A program made the translations under genes and the position numbers. From an uncultured Blautia sp. (GTDB taxonomy: Bacteria; Bacillota; Clostridia; Lachnospirales; Lachnospiraceae), in NCBI GenBank assembly GCA_900547615.1, contig URHH01000044.1, forward strand, positions 1 to 18,571: DNA of 18,571 bases, given 5' to 3'. Below are positions 15,017-18,571 of the stretch, one piece after another. The notes beneath the pieces were generated by a model. That model saw nothing but the letters and a program-made list of their open reading frames with translations. It searched no databases and was not told the origin of the DNA. Within the stretch, counting starts at the first letter, position 1, and every line of letters begins with the position of its first letter.

Positions 15017-15030
15017 ACACATTTGGTAAT

Positions 15031-15077
15031 AAAAAAAGAAGATGAGATACAGAAAATGTATCTTGTCTTCTTTTTTT
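15031..15077. terminator. Bidirectional terminator between the amylase gene and arsR
   Basis: A stem of about 21 bp, with two G-U pairs, forms from 15031-15051 and 15057-15077 around the loop GAAAA. It has seven A on the left and seven T on the right, so it can serve both convergent transcripts. It lies 14 nt after the amylase stop and 23 nt from the arsR stop. Confidence 0.93.
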
Positions 15078-15100
15078 ATTGACAATGAACTTTTGATGTT

Positions 15101-15451
15101 TTATTCACAAACATGTTCCAGTCCCTGCTTCATAATCGTAGACACATGATCGTCTGCCAGGGAGTAGTAAACTGTTTTGCCGTCTCTTCTGTATTTTACA
15201 AGAGACATTTGCTTCAAAATGCGGAGCTGGTGAGAAATGGCACTCTGGGTCATGGAAAGCGTATCCGCAATATCCTGTACGCAAAGCTCCTGAGAAGATA
15301 AGGCATAAAGGATACGAATGCGGGTAGGATCTCCGAAAACCTTAAAAAGCTCGGCAAGATTATAAAGAGTTTCTTCGCCGATGGGATATTCTTCTATAGA
15401 ATTGTTGTGAGAATGTGTGTGTTCTCCGTTGATATGTTCATGTTTTTCCAT
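15101..15451 (-). CDS. ArsR/SmtB-family metalloregulator, alpha-5 zinc-site type
   Basis: A winged-helix repressor of 116 aa that releases DNA on metal binding. The helix-turn-helix reads QDIADTLSMTQSAISHQLR, with the wing YRRDGKTVYYSL. The C-terminal helix carries D100-x-H102-x10-H113-x2-E116, the exact alpha-5 zinc ligand pattern of SmtB/CzrA. The N-terminus is His-rich (five His in the first 15 residues); the alpha-3 region has only one Cys (ELCVQD), so cadmium/lead alpha-3N sensing is unlikely. ATG 15451 is preceded by AAAGGTG with suitable spacing; the longer frame to 15496 runs into the tRNA terminator. No metal exporter lies beside it, so its target is elsewhere or beyond the window. 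No clear promoter or 12-2-12 operator is visible in the short gap. Confidence 0.87.
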   Translation of the reverse strand: MEKHEHINGEHTHSHNNSIEEYPIGEETLYNLAELFKVFGDPTRIRILYALSSQELCVQDIADTLSMTQSAISHQLRILKQMSLVKYRRDGKTVYYSLADDHVSTIMKQGLEHVCE

Positions 15452-15478
15452 AGCAGCACCTTTCTGAAATACAGATGT

Positions 15479-15507
15479 AAGAAAACCCAGGAACATAATC
15501 CTGGGTT
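15479..15507 (-). terminator. Terminator after tRNA-Tyr (- strand)
   Basis: AACCCAGGA (15499-15507 on the - strand) pairs with TCCTGGGTT (15484-15492) around a 6-nt loop, then TTCTT follows. It begins 10 nt past the tRNA 3' end and ends 28 nt before the arsR start. arsR transcription must pass it or start within it. Confidence 0.82.
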
Positions 15508-15516
15508 AAAAGTAAG

Positions 15517-15598
15517 TGGACGGAGAAGGATTCGAACCTTCGAAGGCGTTGCCAACAGATTTACAGTCTGCCCCCTTTGGCCACTCGGGAACCCGTCC
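15517..15598 (-). tRNA. tRNA-Tyr (anticodon GUA)
   Basis: An 82-nt class II tRNA with a long variable arm. The acceptor GGACGGG pairs with TCCGTCC (last pair G-U) and the discriminator is A at 15517. The D-arm contains GAGTGGCCAAAGGG. The anticodon stem AGACTGTAAATCT gives GUA at 15562-15564, and the T-arm contains GGTTCGAATCC. The next bases on the - strand are CTT, so CCA is not encoded and must be added by Cca. It is transcribed from its own promoter at 15612-15640. Confidence 0.97.
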
Positions 15599-15611
15599 TT
15601 GACCGTTCTTA

Positions 15612-15640
15612 ATTATATAGGAAGTATGCACAAAATGCAA
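15612..15640 (-). promoter_or_regulatory. Sigma-A promoter for tRNA-Tyr
   Basis: On the - strand TTGCAT (15635-15640) and perfect TATAAT (15612-15617) are separated by 17 bp. The expected start lies about 7 nt before the tRNA 5' end. It may also drive arsR by read-through. Confidence 0.83.
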
Positions 15641-15701
15641 GTACTTTTTTCAGTAAAATAGTAGACGAAACGGACAGAATCTGGTAAACTACAAAATATA
15701 T

Positions 15702-15721
15702 GGAAAACCATCAGGTTTTTC
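15702..15721 (+). repeat. Hairpin in the fba leader
   Basis: GGAAAACC (15702-15709) and GGTTTTTC (15714-15721) form an 8-bp stem with one G-U pair and loop ATCA, ending about 10 nt before the ribosome binding site. There is no U-tract after it. A leader stabiliser or regulatory element is possible. No confident promoter was found in the 148 nt upstream of fba; CGGACA at 15671 with TATATG 20 bp later is the best weak candidate. Confidence 0.45.
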
Positions 15722-15746
15722 AATAAAATGTCAGGAGGAATAAATC

Positions 15747-16610
15747 ATGTTAGTAAGTGCAACAGAAATGCTGAAAAAAGCAAAAGCTGGTCATTATGCA
15801 GTTGGACAGTTTAACATCAACAACCTTGAGTGGACAAAAGCAATCCTTTTAACTGCACAGGAATTAAACTCCCCGGTTATCCTGGGTGTTTCTGAAGGTG
15901 CAGGTAAATACATGGCAGGTTACAAAACTGTTGTAGGAATGGTAAACGGAATGCTGGAAGAACTGAACATCACAGTTCCGGTAGCTCTTCACCTTGACCA
16001 CGGCAGCTACGAAGGCTGTCTGAAATGTGTGGAAGCAGGATTTTCTTCCATCATGTTCGATGGTTCTCACTACCCAATCGAAGAAAACGTTGCAAAAACA
16101 AAAGAGCTTGTTAAAATTTGTGCTGAGCATGGTATGTCTCTGGAAGCAGAGGTTGGTTCTATTGGCGGCGAGGAAGACGGCGTAGTTGGTATGGGCGAAT
16201 GTGCAGATCCGAACGAGTGCAAGATGATCGCTGACCTTGGAATTGACTTCCTTGCAGCAGGAATCGGCAACATTCACGGAAAATATCCGGCAAACTGGGC
16301 TGGATTAAGCTTTGAGACACTGGATGCTATTCAGAAGCTTACAGGAGAAATGCCACTTGTTCTTCACGGTGGTACAGGAATCCCGGCTGATATGATCAAA
16401 AAAGCAATCGATCTTGGTGTTTCCAAGATCAACGTAAATACAGAGTGCCAGCTTTCCTTCGCAGCAGCTACACGTAAATATGTAGAAGAAGGAAAAGACC
16501 AGCAGGGCAAAGGATACGACCCACGTAAACTTCTTGCTCCTGGATTCGAAGCAATCAAGGCAACTGTTAAAGAAAAAATGGAACTGTTCGGTTCTGTTGG
16601 AAAAGCCTGA
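15747..16610 (+). CDS. fba: Class II fructose-1,6-bisphosphate aldolase
   Basis: A zinc-dependent glycolytic enzyme that splits fructose-1,6-bisphosphate into DHAP and glyceraldehyde-3-phosphate. It has 287 aa. Catalytic D84 and zinc ligand H85 are in HLDHGS, E135 is in LEAEVGSIGG, H177 is in GNIHGKYP, H207 is in LHGGTGIP, and the phosphate-binding INVNTE follows. The ATG has AGGAGGAA 7 nt upstream. Codon use is that of a highly expressed gene. It is monocistronic, with a terminator right after the stop. The closely related tagatose-bisphosphate aldolases share this fold, but the size and motifs fit the Firmicutes glycolytic Fba. Confidence 0.95.
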   Translation: MLVSATEMLKKAKAGHYAVGQFNINNLEWTKAILLTAQELNSPVILGVSEGAGKYMAGYKTVVGMVNGMLEELNITVPVALHLDHGSYEGCLKCVEAGFSSIMFDGSHYPIEENVAKTKELVKICAEHGMSLEAEVGSIGGEEDGVVGMGECADPNECKMIADLGIDFLAAGIGNIHGKYPANWAGLSFETLDAIQKLTGEMPLVLHGGTGIPADMIKKAIDLGVSKINVNTECQLSFAAATRKYVEEGKDQQGKGYDPRKLLAPGFEAIKATVKEKMELFGSVGKA

Positions 16611-16626
16611 GAATAAAAAGTATGAT

Positions 16627-16657
16627 ACCCCGGTGCGGTTCGCTTCACCGGGGTTTT
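16627..16657 (+). terminator. Rho-independent terminator after fba
   Basis: CCCCGGTG (16628-16635) pairs perfectly with CACCGGGG (16646-16653), with an A-T pair outside, and is followed by a short TTTT. It lies 17 nt after the fba stop. Confidence 0.9.
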
Positions 16658-16666
16658 GCATTATGG

Positions 16667-16770
16667 AAAGAAACATGAAAAATTATCACGTTTCTTAATT
16701 TTTTACTATAGCAGAATTTCCTTTTTGAAATTACAATAAAGACACATCAAAAGAACGAAATAGAAATTTC
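16667..16770 (+). promoter_or_regulatory. Repeat-rich upstream region of the sugar-binding protein gene (candidate operators)
   Basis: AAGAAAC (16668-16674) and GTTTCTT (16690-16696) form an inverted repeat 15 nt apart. AATTTC (16715-16720) and GAAATT (16727-16732) form a second, with a 6-nt spacer. GAAATTTC at 16763-16770 is a perfect 8-bp palindrome sharing the same half-site. TACAAT at 16732-16737 is a possible -10 box without a good -35, as expected for an activated promoter. These are candidate binding sites for a sugar regulator; which one is unknown. Confidence 0.4.
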
Positions 16771-16792
16771 AATGTAAAGGAGAGGACTTATT

Positions 16793-18115
16793 ATGAAGAT
16801 GAAAAAAATTACCGCATTAAGCATGGCAGTTATGATGGCTGCATCTATGATCCCGTCAGTTCCTGTTATGGCAGAAGAGGCAAAAGGAAGCGTGTATTAT
16901 CTGAACTTCAAGCCTGAGCAGGCAGACCAGTGGGTTGAGCTTGGCGAAAAATATACAGAGGAGACAGGCGTTCCGGTAACCGTTGTAACAGCAGCATCCG
17001 GTACTTATGAATCCACTCTGAAATCTGAGATGGCAAAAGACGAAGCGCCAACTCTTTTCCAGGTAAATGGTCCGGTAGGTCTTGCTTCCTGGAAAGATTA
17101 CTGCTATGACTTAAAAGATACTGAAATCTACAAACAGCTTACAAGTGAGGAATTTGCATTAACAAATGAAGATGGAAGCGTTCCGGGTATTGCATATGTA
17201 ATTGAGACATACGGACTGATTTACAATAAGGCTTTGTTAAACGATTACTTTGAGACAGATGGCGCAGTTGTAAAATCTGTAGAAGAAATCAACAGCTTTG
17301 ATACATTAAAAGCAGTTGCAGATGATATTCAGGCAAAGAAAGATGACCTTGGAATCGAAGGCGCTTTTACTTCCGCAGGTTTCGATGCTTCCAGTGACTG
17401 GAGATTTAAGACACATCTTGCAAACATTCCTATTTATTATGAATATCAGGCAGATGGAATTGATTCCACAGATGCAATTAAGGGAACTTACCTTGAGAAC
17501 TTCAAGAATATTTTTGATCTGTATATCACAGACTCCACATGTGAGCCGAGCGTACTTTCCAGCAAAACAGGGGAAGACGCAGCTTCTGAGTTTGCTTTAG
17601 GAGAAGCCGTATTCTATCAGAACGGAACATGGGCATACAATGACATCAAAGATAACGAAGTTGCAGATGAAGATATGGGAATGCTTCCAATCTACATTGG
17701 TGTTGAAGGAGAAGAAAATCAGGGACTTTGTACAGGAAGTGAAAACTACTGGTGTGTAAACAGCAAAGCAAGTGAAGAAGACATTCAGGCAACACTTGAT
17801 TTCTTAAACTGGGTTATCACAAGTGATGAAGGAAGAACTTCTTTAAGCCAGGAAATGGGATTTGTAACACCATTTAAGACATTCGATGAAAACTTCGAAT
17901 CTGAAAATCCGCTTGTAGTAGATGCAAATAAATACATTGCAGACGGAAAAACTTCTGTAGCATGGAACTTTACAACAATGCCTTCTGAAGAGTGGAAAAA
18001 TCAGGTAGGAAGCGCAATGCTCGAGTATGCACAGGGAACCGGTGAATGGGACGCAGTAGAAAAAGCGTTTGTAGACGGCTGGGCAACTGAATATGCGGCT
18101 GCACATGCAGAATAA
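16793..18115 (+). CDS. Sugar ABC transporter substrate-binding protein (family 1, secreted)
   Basis: Captures a carbohydrate outside the membrane and delivers it to the MalF/MalG-type permease whose first gene follows. It has 440 aa. The signal peptide has KMKK, a hydrophobic core and VMA before EE, predicting signal peptidase I cleavage after A27. No lipobox cysteine exists; the first Cys is about residue 104. Mature features are typical of family 1: YYLNFKPEQADQW at the start, APTLFQVNG, GIAYVIETYGLIYNK, and GEAVFYQNGTWAY. The RBS AAGGAGAGG is close to the ATG. No sugar specificity can be read. Expression is probably higher than that of the permease because a hairpin separates them. Confidence 0.87.
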   Translation: MKMKKITALSMAVMMAASMIPSVPVMAEEAKGSVYYLNFKPEQADQWVELGEKYTEETGVPVTVVTAASGTYESTLKSEMAKDEAPTLFQVNGPVGLASWKDYCYDLKDTEIYKQLTSEEFALTNEDGSVPGIAYVIETYGLIYNKALLNDYFETDGAVVKSVEEINSFDTLKAVADDIQAKKDDLGIEGAFTSAGFDASSDWRFKTHLANIPIYYEYQADGIDSTDAIKGTYLENFKNIFDLYITDSTCEPSVLSSKTGEDAASEFALGEAVFYQNGTWAYNDIKDNEVADEDMGMLPIYIGVEGEENQGLCTGSENYWCVNSKASEEDIQATLDFLNWVITSDEGRTSLSQEMGFVTPFKTFDENFESENPLVVDANKYIADGKTSVAWNFTTMPSEEWKNQVGSAMLEYAQGTGEWDAVEKAFVDGWATEYAAAHAE

Positions 18116-18133
18116 ACAAAAGGCTTAAGGAAT

Positions 18134-18155
18134 GGGGCGGGCGGATACTCGCCCC
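18134..18155 (+). repeat. Intercistronic GC-rich hairpin between binding protein and permease
   Basis: GGGGCG (18134-18139) can pair with CGCCCC (18150-18155), or GGGCG with CGCCC, followed by TTTCATATTTT. It may act as a partial terminator or 3' stabiliser, a common way to make more binding protein than permease. Confidence 0.55.
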
Positions 18156-18188
18156 TTTCATATTTTATGGGAACAGGGAGAAACAATT

Positions 18189-18566
18189 ATGAATAATAAA
18201 GCGATGAAAAAATATTTTCCGGTTTTTGTACTGCCTACCTTGATCGCCTTCACAATCGGATTTATTGTGCCTTTCTGTATGGGCGTATATCTTTCTTTCT
18301 GTAAGTTTACAACAGTAACCGATGCGAAATTTGTAGGCTTCAGCAATTACGCTAAAATTTTTACAGAGGACGGAACCTTTGTACATGCGCTCTGGTATAC
18401 GGCTGCCTTTACGGTAGTATCTGTTATCCTGATCAATGTGATCGCTTTTGCAGTGGCAATACTTCTTACAAAAAACATACGGGGAAGAAATACCTTCCGT
18501 ACTGTGTTTTTTATGCCGAACCTGATCGGCGGTATTATTCTGGGATATGATTGGGGGGTTGGGTAA
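18189..18566 (+). CDS. Sugar ABC transporter permease, MalF/UgpA type (3' end missing or disrupted)
   Basis: The inner-membrane subunit of the importer served by the upstream binding protein. ATG 18189 has AGGGAG 8 nt upstream. Visible are a first helix (about residues 11-35, FVLPTLIAFTIGF onward), the conserved FVGFSNYAKIF, a second helix with ALWYTAAFTVVS, and FRTVFFMPNLIGGIILGY, where the family normally continues with more helices to about 290 aa. Here the frame ends after 125 residues with an unlikely tail DWGVG and a TAA, five bases before the window end. The stop looks like a sequence-edge artefact or a real truncation; I treat the gene as partial. Confidence 0.82.
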   Translation: MNNKAMKKYFPVFVLPTLIAFTIGFIVPFCMGVYLSFCKFTTVTDAKFVGFSNYAKIFTEDGTFVHALWYTAAFTVVSVILINVIAFAVAILLTKNIRGRNTFRTVFFMPNLIGGIILGYDWGVG

Positions 18567-18571
18567 GTGTT

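Noticed and set aside
14321..15085. Antisense open frame (about 254 codons) opposite the 3' half of the amylase gene
   Set aside because: It is fully opposite a conserved GH13 gene, starts across the terminator and has no ribosome site or domain.
15452..15496. Extended N-terminus of the ArsR protein (15 extra residues from 15496)
   Set aside because: That segment lies in the tRNA-Tyr terminator and lacks a ribosome site; ATG 15451 has one.
1..18571. CRISPR arrays, insertion sequences, prophage or toxin-antitoxin genes
   Set aside because: I saw no regularly spaced repeats, transposase or integrase motifs, target duplications or small paired genes; gene order is that of a conserved chromosome core.

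Overview
The window reads as a chromosomal segment of a low-to-moderate GC, endospore-forming Clostridia, most likely a Lachnospiraceae gut commensal. I base this on the eukaryote/archaeal-type ProRS, the sporulation genes cotS-like, yabP, yabQ and spoIIE, the Gram-positive gene order, strong AGGAGG-type ribosome binding sites and the overall codon style. Genus cannot be fixed from the sequence alone. Nearly everything lies on the + strand; only an ArsR-type repressor and tRNA-Tyr are on the - strand.

Region 1 (1-5412) is housekeeping. It holds the 3' end of proS, the CCA-adding enzyme, a CotS-family spore-coat kinase homologue behind a strong terminator, a phosphoglucomutase, and a stand-alone MazG pyrophosphohydrolase domain 4 nt after the mutase. 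Region 2 (5429-12595) is the deeply conserved Firmicutes block hup - rqcP - yabP - yabQ - divIC - spoIIE - tilS - hpt - ftsH. Compared with the B. subtilis order (yabN-rqcP-yabP-yabQ-divIC-yabR-spoIIE-...-tilS-hprT-ftsH), yabR is absent. MazG appears without the methylase half of YabN. SpoIIE lacks the large polytopic membrane domain.

The regulatory DNA of region 2 is readable: a sigma-A promoter for hup, a sigma-E-like promoter inside a hairpin in front of yabP, and a Spo0A-type spoIIE promoter. The spoIIE promoter has TTGACA and TATAAT separated by 21 bp, with 0A-box-like sites including one over the -35. This links mother-cell genes (yabPQ), septation (divIC) and forespore sigma-F activation (spoIIE) to tRNA-Ile lysidine synthesis, purine salvage and the FtsH protease.

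Region 3 (12596-18571) is carbon metabolism. After a 303-bp intergenic stretch with two terminators comes a cytoplasmic GH13_20-type neopullulanase/cyclomaltodextrinase, convergent with an orphan zinc-type ArsR/SmtB repressor and tRNA-Tyr(GUA) (no encoded CCA, so it needs the Cca enzyme seen in region 1). A class II fructose-bisphosphate aldolase follows, then the start of a sugar ABC transporter: a secreted binding protein without a lipobox and a MalF-type permease. The permease reading frame breaks in the last ~25 bases of the window.

I did not find an undescribed multi-gene system, mobile element or CRISPR array. The most interesting items are the short SpoIIE, the conserved architecture of its promoter, the hairpin-embedded sigma-E-like promoter, the orphan His-rich zinc repressor behind tRNA-Tyr, and the degenerate catalytic residues in the CotS-like protein and MazG.
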